Source: Perognathus longimembris pacificus (Eukaryota; Chordata; Mammalia; Rodentia; Heteromyidae). From it: a DNA stretch of 64,000 bases. Numbering within the stretch: the stretch's first letter is position 1; every line of letters starts with the position of its first letter. The translations under genes and the position numbers were made by a program. The notes below the pieces were generated by a model, which did not search any database, was not told the origin of the DNA, and worked only from the letters and a program-made list of their open reading frames with translations. Below are positions 33,380 through 45,250 of this stretch, in pieces. The stretch lies in assembly GCF_023159225.1 (NCBI RefSeq), contig NC_063188.1, positions 15,087,086 through 15,151,085 on the forward strand. The letters run 5' to 3'.

Positions 33380-33735
33380 CCCTGATTAATTAATTGGGTC
33401 TCTATCCTCCACCCTTGATGGCAAGGAAAAAAACTCATCCAGACTACCAGGGAGGGCTTGTGGTTTATTTGTGTGTTGTCCTTTGGATATGAATTGCCAC
33501 CTGCTGGATAAGTGATGTACTGCAGGCCTTGTCCCCATCTGATGCTGCTGGAGCACCTTCTCTACCGCTTGTCCTTCTGCCATGGTGATTCTGCCTATCA
33601 TCGTCTCAGAAACAATGGAGTCAGCCAACAGTGTATTGCAACCTCTGAAACCCTGAGCTAAATGAAATCCTTCTTCCCTTTAAGTCATTTGTCTTAGGTT
33701 CTTTGTCACAGCAATGAAAACATTGACTAGCTTGA
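33380..33735 (+). mobile_element. MaLR-like LTR fragment
   Basis: GAAACCCTGAGCTAAATGAAATCC, AAGTCATTTGTCTTAGGTTC, TTTGTCACAGCAATGAAAACATTGACTAG resembles the 3' end of rodent MaLR (ERVL-type) LTRs. The 5' boundary is uncertain and no internal genes are present. Confidence 0.5.
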
Positions 33736-34261
33736 AGTAGTGGAGACAGTGTTACCATCCATTACAGCACCCATAAGTGGGCAAAGCATTTGGTGTTGAA
33801 AATGCCCCCTAGTGGACAATTTGTACACTTCTCCATTTCAAGTTTGCCTTCTGACTGGTGGAACGCGGGCTAAATGAGGTGTAAAGAAGCAACCTAGGCT
33901 CATGTAGCCAGACCAACACACTTACTGCATCTTTCTTTTTTTGTAGACCAGTGGTTTTCTGTCTCTCTCCAGAGCCCTTTGTGTGTGAGGGATACAGTTG
34001 GTTAAAGTGGCAAGTAGATGGAGTTCCGAGGCCCTTCTCCGGTTTCTTCCCGCGTGATTCCAGTTTTATCTGTCTCATATTTTGAATTGTACTAGAGTTC
34101 CTTTTTAAAGCTCTGCTTCTAAGAACCAGTGGTTAAGTTCCCTTGTATATTCAGCTTGGGAATACTCAAGGAGCTGAATATGGATAACAGCCTAGCTTCA
34201 CTATGCCCCAGCTCCCCAGAGACTGGTGAAGTAGTCCCCATCCTCACTTCTGCAAGCTCTT

Positions 34262-34262
<1 letters not shown>

Positions 34263-34297
<35 letters not shown>

Positions 34298-34343
34298 GCA
34301 CGCACACACACACAGAAAGAAAGAGAGAGAGAGAGAGAGAGAT
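34263..34343 (+). repeat. (CA)n-(GA)n compound microsatellite
   Basis: CA units interrupted by CACGCACGCACG are followed by AGAAAGAAAG and about 11 GA units. Long Cys/Val, Ser/Leu and Arg/Glu frames here are repeat artefacts. Confidence 0.97.
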
Positions 34344-34984
34344 TGTTTCCTTTCCCATGGCCAAATTGTTCAGAACAGATGAAAAGGACCACACTGAAAG
34401 GTGATTGTTTCCCAAGATTACAGCCTATACCCAGGCTGAACTTAAACTGCTTGGAGGGGGGAAAATGCCTCAGGTTGTGAGTTATGCCCCGCCACTGGCT
34501 CCTGTTCTCCAGACTAAATGAACACACACCATTTCCACTCCATTTCCTTCAACTGACCTCTGGACGAGGCTGTAATGAAACCTGTAGGGGAAGAAAAGAG
34601 CATTAGCTTCGGGAAAGGATTATTGTAGTTGCTTAAGCCATTTACTGTTGGCAAATAGGCAAATGTTTAGGCCAAAATCTGTTTGGTTCATTTGAATGGC
34701 TTTGGAAAGCCAGCGGGCTTTTCTAGGATGTATTTATCATAAGTGTTTTTGTCAAATCCTAAACATAATTTTGTTGCCATGTTTAACTCTCTCTAGAGTG
34801 ATTATGTGTGTTCACCAATTCAACTTTATCACCAATCATTTAGTGTCACCCTAGCATAGCCGATCAGGCCTATCCTGTGATGGAGGCACTGCTCTCCTCC
34901 ATAGTTTGCCAAATGCCCCCTTTCCCATGCCATAATGACCTACGTCCCTCCATTACCACTGTCCACATCTTAATTCAGTGGTTA

Positions 34985-35092
34985 TGAGTCCAGTCTTGAA
35001 GATGATTTAGAGATGGGTTTTTATTTCAGCCCTGGCACCTACCTCCATGTCTTCACCTGTAAATTCAGAATAATAATGGCCTTTCTTAGAGA
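34985..35092 (+). mobile_element. MIR-like fragment
   Basis: TTATGAGTCCAGTCTTGAAG, TTTCAGCCCTGGCACCTAC, CTTCACCTGTAAATTCAGAATAATAATGG. Confidence 0.5.
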
Positions 35093-35103
35093 TCGTTTTA
35101 TTT

Positions 35104-35322
35104 TTATTTATTTTATTTTTTATTTTTTTGGCCAGTCCTGGGGCTTGGACTCAGGGCCTGAGCACTGTCCCTGGCTTCTTTTTGCTCAAGGCTAGCACTC
35201 TGCCACTTGAACCACAGCGCCACTTCTGGCCATTTTCTGTATATGTGGTGCTGGGGAATTGAACCCAGGGCCTCATGTATATGAGGCAGGCACTCTTGCC
35301 ACTAGGCCATATCCCCAGCCCC
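35104..35322 (-). mobile_element. IDL-Geo SINE, full length, reverse
   Basis: A T/A-rich tail, GGCCAGTCCTGGGGCTTGGAC ... GCCACTTGAACCACAGCGCC ... CACTAGGCCATATCCCCAGCC. CGTTTTATTT is repeated at 35094-35103 and 35323-35332. Confidence 0.96.
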
Positions 35323-35689
35323 CGTTTTATTTATTTTTAACTGATTCTCAAACCATTAAACATAGGCTTCTTATGGAGGAGTACCATGTAATGTTTGATA
35401 CATGTGTATATTTAAAGCAGGTCAGTTTACTCTGTAAACATGGACCATGTGTTTGCCATTAAAACTTTCAAAAGTATACCTTTTGGAAATAAACACTACA
35501 TAGTTGTTATCTCCAAGACATTCTTTGAAGACTCAGTGAAATAACATCCAAATATTCTGGTATATATTGTATACTTATTAAATGGAATCATTGTTATGAC
35601 TCATTTTTTTACATGATGATTGTGCATTTTTTCCTATCATCCCTCTCCTGGTAAACCCTGAGATCATCTTCACCTTTTGAAATTATTTC

Positions 35690-35790
35690 CATTGTTCATT
35701 CATTGATATTGAACAAGATGTGTCGATTCATTCATAGTGCACCTACAATGTGATCGCCATAGAGCCATCTGTCCAGGTGGGTTTCATAGA
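35690..35790 (-). mobile_element. L2/MIR-like relic, reverse
   Basis: TTCATTCATTGATATTGAACAAG, ATTCATAGTGCACCTACAATGTG resembles a reverse L2 3' end. Low identity. Confidence 0.4.
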
Positions 35791-36504
35791 CAGAAGGGAG
35801 AGAAGGGAGACACTGCATGGCTGAAACATTCAAAGTCAATCACTGTAAGGGAGATACTACAATAGAACAATGTGGTGTACTTCTTAAGGAAAGAGCTATC
35901 AGGCACATGGCTACAGTAATATAAACAAGGGTCTCGCAAGACAAAGTCCTGGAAATTACAGTACTCTTTATTTATTGTTAACTATTTCTGTATTTATTGT
36001 TGTATCCAGACCTGAGCACATGGGTCCCCATTTATATATGCTGAATGGTGTAGCAAACAGACACACCCCAGAAAAGACTACCTATTTTCTGGTCTCATCT
36101 TATTTGAAAGGACAAGAAATTAATCACTCGTGCTCAATATATGAAAGGATTGAAGAGATGGTTCCGTATTTTCATAGGTAGATTGCTAAGGAAATCCTTG
36201 ACTCTTAAAGATCCTTGAACTTACTTTACAGAATCAGCCTTGTGTTAGGGGACTGGGTATTGAACCAAATATAGGACTGACTGGGTTGTCCTGAATCTTG
36301 TGATACCACAGAGACAAGTGGAATTTACTTCAGTGATGCCAGCTTCCCACTTTCCTCTCTTTGAACCTTGCCCTTCCCTTTCCCAACTGTTGTCTGGGAT
36401 ATTGTGCCTGAGAGTACTTTATAAAAAAAATCTTTGTTGCTATGTGATTGTTATAGTGTGTGTATATATACTGTATATATCATCCATGTATTTAAATGTA
36501 AGTA

Positions 36505-36579
36505 TACATCTATGAAGTCATTGTTAACATCAAGGCCCTAAACATATCTGTCATTCTCCTAAAGTTTCCTCCTGCTCCT

Positions 36580-36633
<54 letters not shown>

Positions 36634-36860
36634 CTTTTCCCTTTGTTTTGTTTTGCTAAGAACACTTAACATCTCTCCTCTTCGCAACTTTTAAGTATAG
36701 AAAACATTGTTCTTAGTTCTAGGTAGTATGTTACACATTGGATGTCCAGAATTTGCATATCTTGTATTTGTGGAAGTTTGTACCATTTAGCCATCACTCG
36801 CCTACTTTCCTTACTTATTCCTCTCTCCTAGTAATCAATCCCTTTCTACTCTGCTTTGCT
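36505..36860. mobile_element. Old L1 3' UTR with an expanded (TG)n
   Basis: CATATCTGTCATTCTCCTAAAG, then (TG)n at 36582-36631, then GCTAAGAACACTTAACATCTC, CTTTTAAGTATAGAAAACATTG and TTAGCCATCACTCGCC. This order, including a TG tract before AGAACACTTAA, is that of an old L1 3' region. The TG tract is much longer than in such elements. Confidence 0.65.
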
Positions 36861-38699
36861 GAGTTTCCTAATAAAGTTTCATGCTTGTGATGAATGCTAG
36901 ACCCATCTTCCCTGGCCGGGTTCTAGCTATGGGAGCTGTTGGAATTTGAATGTCCCTCTCCATCTCAGCACACAATCTTCCTCCTCTTCTTCCTTATTCA
37001 CAAGGGGTCTTCTTCAATACGACTCTGGGCTAGCATTAGGGGGAGGTAGCAGCAAAAGCTCCTGAGAGTCAAAACACTGGGCTTCTGGCTGGAGACTTGA
37101 CTTTTCCCTTCTTGAGAAAGTCACTGAGGCTCTCTGATTCTTTGTTGTCTGCGCTGTTAATGAAGGGCTGGCTTTGCAGGCTCTCAAGTCAGCAAGCAGA
37201 TAGCTAGACAACCCCTATCACCACAATGCACACAAATAATGGAGCTGGAAACATGAGATCCTTTCCAGGTAATTTAATACTGCTGCATTTTAAGGGTGGT
37301 GGTGGGCTGGGGAGGTGAGTTTTAAAAGGAGGCAAAAGTAATTCTCCCAAGATAGTGTTTATAATGGTCTATTAAGAACACATTTAAAAGAAATGGCCTA
37401 ATTCTGTAGTCTTCTACCCAGGACAGCAGGCCAATGGAGCCAAAGTGGTATTTGAATAGGGCCATAAGCAAAACCCTTTTCAGTGAATCTTAGAACTGCT
37501 TTGCAGAAAGGGAGGGGGAAAAAGGAAGAGGACTTTTCCCTTAATACATTTGAAAATGATCACTTTTCCACTGCCAAACTTCATTGCCACTCCTAAGAGC
37601 TAAAGCGTTCAGATGATGCATCTGTATCCCACAGAGTAAAAAGAAGAAAAAAAATCCCCAGCACATGCTATTTACTATTCTGCCCTCTTTTGAGAATTAA
37701 TGTCAATAATACTGTTGCAACATTTTTCAAATAAAGGATGGGATTTTCTAATTGTCTAGTATTAAAAAAAAATCTCCTAGTCTGCATCCCCTGAGATGAA
37801 ACCTGAGTTGAAATCATTAACACCACAAATCTCTGATAATTGTGGAATGTTTGCTAGTGCCTTAATCGGAGTGGCCTATTTTAATTGGATCACACTGATT
37901 AAGTTTCTGTAAGCTAGTATATGTTGCATTTCCAATTCAATTAAATGAGAACCTCCTGCCATTACTAGATATTACTAAAATGCCCTGGTGGGTGGAAAAC
38001 TCGACCTGGTATTTTCGATTGCTACTGACTTCCTGATTATATAATCTTTGTACTAAATGAAATCAATGAAACTTCCAAGTAAACGAAGCAAATCTTAAGA
38101 CACAAATCTATTTTCACCATACTTTTGGTTATATTTTTCACCTCAAGGTGTGGAAGCACATTAGTTGAAAGTCATTGATTACCTTTAGTGATGCATTTTA
38201 AAGGGCTCTCTACCCTCATATACCAGTTTCTAGAACAGTCTATCCTGTTCATAGGCATCTTAAAAGTGGGTGATGAATAGGCTCTCTCTATTATATATGT
38301 ATTAGAGTGTGCTTCTTTCAGCTGTAGATAAGAGCTCTCTTATGTAAATGCAATTGCTTTGTAAATGTAAATGCCTATTGGGTCATCGATCATCCTGATG
38401 ATAGTAGAAGCAGAACAATAGGAAGAGGTGTGAGAAAAATTGTCTAGGGACAAAAATGAAGTAAATCATGAAGTGGGGAAGGAATTGAACCAGTGCAGCC
38501 AGAGAACTTTGTGGATGAGGCTGGGCTGGAAAGAACTGTGGAGGTGTCCTGGGACAGGTATGTTGGAGCTGCCCATTGCTTTCTACATGCAGCAGCCTCC
38601 AAGGGCCTTCCTGTCAAGACATCCTGAGAAGAGGCTAAAAGGGAAGTGGGCCTCCACAGTGTCAGTGAGAATAAATAGGTTACAGTTGTAGGTTACCTG

Positions 38700-38890
38700 T
38701 AAATAGGTTACCTGTAAACCTAGCTACTTGGGAGGCTGAGGATCGTGACTCCAACTCAGCCTGGGCAGGATAGTCCTTGAGACTAATTTCCAAGTAACTA
38801 CCAGAAAATCAGGAAGTAGAGCTGTGGATAAAGTGGTATCATGCTTGTCTTTGAGGGAAAAAAAAATTTAGGGGTAATGTCTAGGTTGAA
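38700..38890 (+). mobile_element. B1-like + Geo composite SINE, diverged
   Basis: AAACCTAGCTACTTGGGAGGCTGAGG, TCAGCCTGGGCAGGATAG, AGGAAGTAGAGCTGTGG. It is followed by a (GAAA)/(GGAA) tract at 38905-38975. Confidence 0.78.
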
Positions 38891-38904
38891 GCCCGGGATA
38901 AGCA

Positions 38905-38975
38905 CAAGAGAAAGAAAAGAAAGGAAAGGAAGATAGAAAGGAAGAATAAAAAGAGAGAAAGGAAGGAAGGAATGG
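38905..38975 (+). repeat. Purine-rich (GAAA/GGAA)n tract
   Basis: AGAGAAAGAAAAGAAAGGAAAGG, ending GAAAGGAAGGAAGG. It probably grew from the SINE's A-rich tail. Confidence 0.85.
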
Positions 38976-39849
38976 GTTATGTTCTTTTTAAGGGCATCTA
39001 GATTTCAAAATGTGCTGCAAACCAAATGTGTGTGTGACTCATAGAGTAATAATGTCCTCTAAGTCAATTTGTAAGGCATCTTAAAGATATCCAGGAGGAG
39101 AAGGAAGCTTTCTATTTTTGTTCCACTTTAAAAAAAAAATCCCACCTATTTCCACAAAGGATTTGAGGTGCTTTCCAAAGGCATTCTTACTCATGCCTTA
39201 GGAGTTTTAAACAACTATTTGTGAAAGTCAAGTCCATGTATACCACGTAAATAGAGAGGAATGGTTATATAGAAATAAGAATATATCATGCCCTCTCACG
39301 TCGTTTAGCACCTCAGCTTTGGGAATGTGCTTAAAGGTGGGAAGTGTTTCTGTCCCCTATTCTATTATTCTCTCATGTGTCCTGCTTGATTCCCTTTCCT
39401 GGGCCTCTCTCTGTGCTTTCCCAGAAGTGCCTTGCCTTCACATCTTCTCTCATACCTGCAAAATTATTTTTTTTCTAATCAAATCTGTTCTAATAAATAG
39501 AAACTAGTGGGCACTAGTGCCTTCCTATGTCAGTTGTCCTCATGTTTAGGTAGACAGTTGAAGCCAGGAATAATTCTCCATTGATCCTAATCTGTAAAGT
39601 CTACACAATCTAGGCACCAATGGCAGAATCTACAGAAAGAAAACAGACCCTGAGTCCAATTAGAGCTTGATTCTCAAGTACTCAAAGGCACCAAAGAGCA
39701 TGGATACCGTATGAGAGCGTTGGTGTCCAGCAAGTGTTCAAGGAATAGAGAGTCTATGTGAACTGCTTGAAATGCCTTTCCCATCAGCCAATCCTCTCTC
39801 TCTCTGCCTCCCCTGTACCTGCCTCTTGCCATGTATGGCACCTTTCCAC

Positions 39850-40003
39850 CTCTTCAGCCACAGCTCCACTTCTGGCTTTCTGGTGGCTAAGTGGAGATAA
39901 GAATCTCATGTACTTTCCTTCCTGGGCTGTCTTCCAACAGTGATCTTCAGTTCTTAGCGTCTCAAGTTGCAAGGATTACAGGTGTGAGCCACTGGTACGC
40001 TGC
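39850..40003 (-). mobile_element. B1-like + Geo composite SINE, reverse, partial
   Basis: TTCAGCCACAGCTCCACTTC, GGTGGCTAAGTGGAGATAAG, CCTGGGCTGTCTTCCAACAG, AAGGATTACAGGTGTGAGCC. The Geo half is largely missing. Confidence 0.8.
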
Positions 40004-40074
40004 CCAATTGTACCTCTAACTAGCCAGATGTGGGATGTGAGCAGAGATGTTTAACCTTTAACCTCTGCTTCTGT

Positions 40075-40190
40075 TTCTTTATTCATAAATGCGATTGCTA
40101 ATACTAATAATACCTGTCTGGCAGAGAGAGTGTGATCATTAAATCAATTAACACGGTATCCTCCTAGAATTGTGTCTGCTATGAAGGAAA
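40075..40190 (+). mobile_element. MIR 3' half
   Basis: TTATTCATAAATGCGATTGC, TAATACTAATAATACCTGTC, GTGTGATCATTAAATCAATTAA match the MIR 3' half in order. Confidence 0.6.
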
Positions 40191-41994
40191 AATTAAATGA
40201 GCCCTGTAATCATTGAAATTCAGTGCATATGGGACTTCTTTGAGGCTTTTAAAAACTGTGTGATTCATGTGGCAGACTTACGCTTGTGTTTCCCAGGAGC
40301 TCATCCAGGCCTGCATAGACAACACTCTATGTTATTTCCACAGTCAAGGGCGCTGGCACTTGTTCTTTGCCTTGGAACCACCCAGTTTGCATGTGCACTT
40401 CTGGTGGGCCTCGATTTCCTGAAGACCAAGAATGAAGAAAAGGATTGTCTATACCATGGCGCAGTCTGGCCTTGAAGTAACAGCTCCCTTGATGTGTCAT
40501 GGGGATCATCCGAAGCCCTCTTCTAATTTGATAGTGTTCATTGTGAAATCAGATACTGAATCAACCGTGGTCATCTGAACATTGACTATTGCACCTGGAA
40601 ATGTGCAAAGAAATGCTTGGGCTTGAAAACAAATACAGAGAACACATTTACATTGTAGGCAGATAGTGAACCATCTCACTGCCTTTTATACGCCTCCAGC
40701 TTTGAATTCTACCTAATCTCTACCTGTATACTTTGTAGTGGGTTAGCAATTGCACAGTGTGCATGAAATTCCCACACTTGGTTTTCTTGATTCCCTCTGG
40801 TAGCTGTAGAATGACATTGTTTGAGCAAATAGCATTGTAGTCTTTTTAAACCAGGTTATAGACAGAACATCTTTTGACTATCTTTGTCATAAAGAGCCAT
40901 GAGTCTTGGCTTGGTTCTGGAGGTGCCCTGGTGAATGGACATAGCCATTGTAGTGTTTGAGCTGCACAAGGAGGGTTCCCAAAGCTAACTAATGTTTCCG
41001 TTTAGAAAAAATCCTGAAATGTGTGTGGGGTAACACGTATTTTATCATAGTTATTCTGGCTCTACGAGTGCAATGAAAATGTTAGCCTTGGCATATCAAT
41101 CGTGTTTTACAGATGACTGTAATTTCCTGAATGTCAAAACTCCAAATTTTTCTACTAAGCAAACTTTTCAGTGGCAAAACAGATTGCCTCCATAATGTAT
41201 CACTGTGGGCAGAAAAAAAATGAAATCTTTATGCAGTGTATTATGAATCAATGAGGCATTGAGATTCTTGGAAGGGTGAGTGGACTCTGAAAAATGAAAA
41301 ACTGCCGCTATTCCTTCTCTACAAGGCACTGCTGAGTTTGTAGAGGCTTCAATGTGGACCCCAGAAATAGCAAATTCATATTGAAACCAGTTCCTGTCTC
41401 TCTCTGCATGTTGAAGGGTAAATGTCACTGTAAATATAGCCTGAGTCAGGTCATTTAACAAATCCTTGCCCAAAGGCCTCCTAATGTAATTCCCTTTGCT
41501 TCTGGGATGATGCCTCCGTTCAGTTATTTTAAAGTAAGCTCGAAAGGACTGCACATTTCATTAAGAGCAGGGTGATCTCACCAGTGAAGAAGAGTCATAG
41601 ACTTTTTACCCTGTGCTAGTTGTGGAATATGCACTGTGGGAGGTGCTAGACATGGGGTAGTTTGCCCATTAGGGGGGAAAGGAATGCTGGATTGCTTACA
41701 GAGGTGGAGAGCAGCATTTAGAGTGGTAAAGTTACACAAGCTTAATCTTGCTTCCAGAACCTTCTGTCTGCAGTGAGTCTTGATTACAGTGTTTATCCGT
41801 GGTCGACTTTACAAAATTCTGGGCCAATGAGGCCCCTGGGCAGCGAGGGGAAAGTAAGAGAAAGAGAACCTTTTCTGTCTGTGTCTGAACTGCTTATAGC
41901 CTTGGAATGACAAATCCAGATGAGATGCCTCTGAAATCCTTTCTAGAGGTTCACAGGAAAGCATGACTGGACGGAAGTCTTGAGAAAACACTAC

Positions 41995-42262
41995 AGTTGG
42001 CATTCCGTATGTGTGGATTCCACATCTGTGGGTTCAATCAAGTATGGATGGGAAATACTTGGGAAAATATTACCACTGTAAGGAACACCTGCAGACTTTT
42101 TTCGTTATCCCCTAAACAGTACAGTATAAGAACTATTTACATAGCACTTTCATCGTATTAGGCATGGATGTCATCCTCAAGACTAAGGGAAGATAGACTT
42201 AGGTTCTGTGTAAATACTGTCCTATAAGGGACAGGAGCATGTGTGAATTGGGGTATCCAGGT
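41995..42262 (+). mobile_element. MER2-like (Tigger-type) DNA transposon
   Basis: GTTGGCATTCCGTATGTGTGG, GGTTCAATCAAGTATGGATGG, TTGGGAAAATATTACC, CTAAACAGTACAGTATAAG, ACTATTTACATAGCACTTTC and ATAAGGGACAGGAGCATGTG follow the MER2 consensus in order. Non-autonomous, with no transposase remaining. Confidence 0.85.
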
Positions 42263-42638
42263 GGCTTCTGCAATGGATCCCCTGTGGCTTCTGACCATGG
42301 AGTAGGTGGACAGACAGATAGAGCAGGGAATGGTGAACAGGGAAGCAACCACATGAGCAAAGGGGCAGCTAAATAAGATGCAGGGAGAGTTTGCATACGA
42401 GATCTGTAAGCAGACAGCAGTGATGGGCTGGAAGATGAAAAAGTGAGAAACCTCATGGACGTTATTGAACTGAAATGTAGCCTGCTAGCTTTCTCTGCAT
42501 AGCTTGTGCTTTACTCTTTATATCTTTGTGTTTGTAAGTATCTTAAACCAAGGATTTCTAACAAGAGACTCCAAGCCAGCCAAGTCCACCTTTAAGGTCA
42601 TCAGTGTTCGTCGTTTCTTTCCTTAAAACTGGATGCCT

Positions 42639-42815
42639 AGCTGAGGATCACAGTTCAAAGCCAGCCCGAGCAAGAAAGTCCGTGAGACTCTTATCTCCAA
42701 TTAACCACAAGTAGTGCTGTGCCTCAAGGGGCAGAGCACTAGCCTTGAGAGAAGAAGCTCAGGGACAGCACTCAGGCCCAGAGTTTAAGCTCCAGGACTG
42801 GCAAACAAACAAACA
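42639..42815 (+). mobile_element. 5'-truncated B1-Geo composite SINE with target duplication
   Basis: AGCTGAGGATCACAGTTCAAAG, GTCCGTGAGACTCTTATCTCC, GCCTCAAGGGGCAGAGCAC, then an (AAAC)n tail. AAAACTGGATGCCT (42625) and AAAACTGGGTGCCT (42816) flank it with one difference. The 5' end is cut within the B1-like half. Confidence 0.9.
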
Positions 42816-42888
42816 AAAACTGGGTGCCTGTTTGTATACATACCCTGAATATGTCCTTCTCCATCCCACCCCACTAAATGTCTGATAA

Positions 42889-43101
42889 AGGGGCTGGGAA
42901 TATGGCCTAGTGGCAAGAGAGCTTGCCTCCTATACAAGAAGCCCTGGGTTCGATTCCCCAGCACCACATATGTAGAAAACTGCCAGAAGTGGCGCTGTGG
43001 CTCAAGTGGCAGAGTGCTAGCCTTGAGCAAAAAGAAGCGAGGGACAGTGCTCAGGCCCTGAGTTCATGGCCCAGGACTGGCCAAAAAAAAAAAAAAAAAA
43101 A
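42889..43101 (+). mobile_element. IDL-Geo SINE, full length
   Basis: GGGGCTGGGAATATGGCCTAGTGG, GGTTCGATTCCCCAG, AGTGGCGCTGTGGCTCAAGTGG and a tail of about 19 A. GTCTGATAA flanks it at 42880-42888 and 43102-43110. Confidence 0.97.
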
Positions 43102-43122
43102 GTCTGATAAGAATTAATGGCT

Positions 43123-43345
43123 CACCCAGTTACCTGGGTAACCTGCAGACCTGGAGGCAGTTACCTCCCCTTTCCCTGAGGTCACATCCTAATCCACCTG
43201 GCCACACCTCTTGCCCCTGCCCTAGATATAAGGCAGGGCTGGGTGGGGGTCGCTCTCTCTCTCCTTTCTCTCCGGCCATGGATCATCTTGGCCACAGGCC
43301 AGCAGTTCGGTAATAAACTTTCTCTCCTGCCTGAAAAAAAAAAAA
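43123..43345 (+). mobile_element. Polyadenylated retrocopy of LTR sequence, 14-bp target duplication
   Basis: It starts CACCCAGTTACCTGGGTAAC, contains the LTR-like TATA region AGATATAAGGCAGGGC and ends AATAAACTTTCTCTCCTGCCTG plus about 14 A. AAGAATTAATGGCT is at 43109-43122 and 43346-43359. The A tail and the long target duplication indicate L1-machinery retroposition of an RNA ending at the LTR poly(A) site, not integrase-type LTR insertion. Homologous to 5813-6040 (reverse). Confidence 0.88.
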
Positions 43346-43465
43346 AAGAATTAATGGCTGGCACCCCTCCAACCTCTATCTCTTATTTTTACTCGAGCAC
43401 ACAAAGCAGGCCTTTTTGGCTCCACATTTGTTATTAATATCAATAAGTTATACAGAGATTTATTT

Positions 43466-43671
43466 TATTTGTGTTTTTTTTTGCCAGTCCAGGAGCTTGA
43501 AGTCAGGGCCTGAGCACTGTCCCTGGCTTCTTTTTGCTCAAGGCTAGCACTCTACCACTTGAGCCACAGCGCCACTTCGGGCTTTTTGTACATACGTGGT
43601 GCTGAGGAATCAAATCCAGGGCTTCATATATACAAGGCAAGCACTCTAGCATTAGGCCATATTCCCAGCCC
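43466..43671 (-). mobile_element. IDL-Geo SINE, full length, reverse, 13-bp target duplication
   Basis: T run, GCCAGTCCAGGAGCTTGAAG ... ACCACTTGAGCCACAGCGCC ... TTAGGCCATATTCCCAGCC. CAGAGATTTATTT is at 43453-43465 and 43672-43684. Confidence 0.96.
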
Positions 43672-43689
43672 CAGAGATTTATTTGACCT

Positions 43690-44050
43690 GGCCATATATG
43701 CATACAATTTATCTTGATTTCTTACTCTCATTCCTCTCCTTCTCCAACCCGTCTCAACAAACTGCATTGTTCCATTCTCCAACACGTGTATAAAGTACTT
43801 TCACCATACCCACCCTCTCTATTAGCCCCCATCAAAGTGTGTGTGAATTATTCAAAGGGATTTCACTGTGGTAGTGACACATGCATAAACAATACTTTAA
43901 TCAGATTGGACCCCCCCCCCATTTACTCTCATTGTCCGCACCTCCCCCCACCCATTTTACAACAGCTTTCAGTGAGTTTTATGTTGTCATCTTCATTCAT
44001 AGATGCAGTGTATTTTGGTGTTGCTAACTCTAACATTCTCTATTCCTCAG
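43690..44050 (-). mobile_element. Probable L1-type 3' UTR sequence, reverse
   Basis: CATATATGCATACAATTTATC, CAACAAACTGCATTGTTCC, AAAGTACTTTCACCATACCC, GCATAAACAATACTTTAATCAG resemble remembered rodent L1 3' UTR sequence. Family assignment is from memory. Confidence 0.45.
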
Positions 44051-44251
44051 AGACAAACTTTTGAAGCCAAAGAAATAAACCTTGATTTGTGGGAGGGAGG
44101 GGTGTCTTAGCACCCCTGAAATCATACACCCCACCAAGCTGGCTCTGGTTGCACATCCTGTGAGGATATTGGGGGAAAATCTGCTCTATGTCACGCAAAA
44201 TTCCTTTCATTCCTAAATAAAATAAGCAAAGTGGCACTCAGTAGCGAAATG

Positions 44252-44410
44252 AGTCTGGATGTCTAGACATGGGTTTAAGACACAGGTAACTTGATCACTT
44301 ATGAGCTATGTGACCTTTCACCTTTCTCTGCACTAATTTCTGTCTATGGAATGGGCCAGACCTGTCTATTTTCCAGGCTGTAATGAGAAAGAAAGCAAAT
44401 GTGCTTTGTT
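44252..44410 (+). mobile_element. MIR SINE
   Basis: GAGTCTGGATGTCTAGACATG, GGGTTTAAGACACAGGTAAC, TTATGAGCTATGTGACC, CAGGCTGTAATGAGAAAG follow the MIR order. Confidence 0.65.
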
Positions 44411-45250
44411 AAAAGATCTTCGCCATGAGGATTTTTTTTGGTAAGACAGAAGACGTAATGCCTATAGAAAAGTGTAGAATAATAGTTCTTCAGTGCTTAA
44501 AAATGAATTGAGACATACAAATATTTCTGATGAACAATCTCAGAGGTAACTCTCTCATCACCTTCCTTTACTGAAATGCAACAATGCCAGCATCCCCTAC
44601 ACGTACCTGTCCATATTTCATCTGTTACCGCATTCTTTCCACTATGTTTATTGTAGAAGGTGAAGGTCAATGGGTTTTACCCTCACTCTCTGCACACATT
44701 TCAAGAAACACCTGCACTCCTGAAGGTTAAAGAGAAGGGAGATGGGAGAAACAACAGGACTTCAAAAAAAATACCCCTAGGGAAATCTAATCTTGTTTTA
44801 ACTTAGTACATTCATGACTGATTCATGATTCTGGAAAGAGGGAAGAAGTTTGATCAAAACTGTCACCGAATGGTTTCATTTTAAATTCCTTTGCTTTCTT
44901 TAGATAAAAGGACTAGGTTTCCTGATTATGAGTATTGAAACAGGCTTTCCCCAGCACACAATAAGCATCTACCTGGAAGCCATGACTTTAGAATGGCCCC
45001 TGCCTTGTAGTTTGCTGTCTGAACTTCCACTCTAAGCCAAGAGAGTACATGGGGCTCTTAAAGGATGCCTCTGTCTACTGAGAGGCCTTCCGGTGATCCT
45101 AAGTAGGTGGCACACCTTGATAAAATGCATTTTATGAATCATTTTCTTTCCTGATCTGCAATCTTGAGTGGGAGGAGAGGAACAAGGATACGCGCAGTAA
45201 TGGATGGACAATGTTGGAGCAGCAGGCCTTCTGGCTACCATAAAGGACAA

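Noticed and set aside
41168..41554. 128-codon open frame (- strand)
   Set aside because: No recognisable motif. The length is plausible by chance in 64 kb read in six frames.
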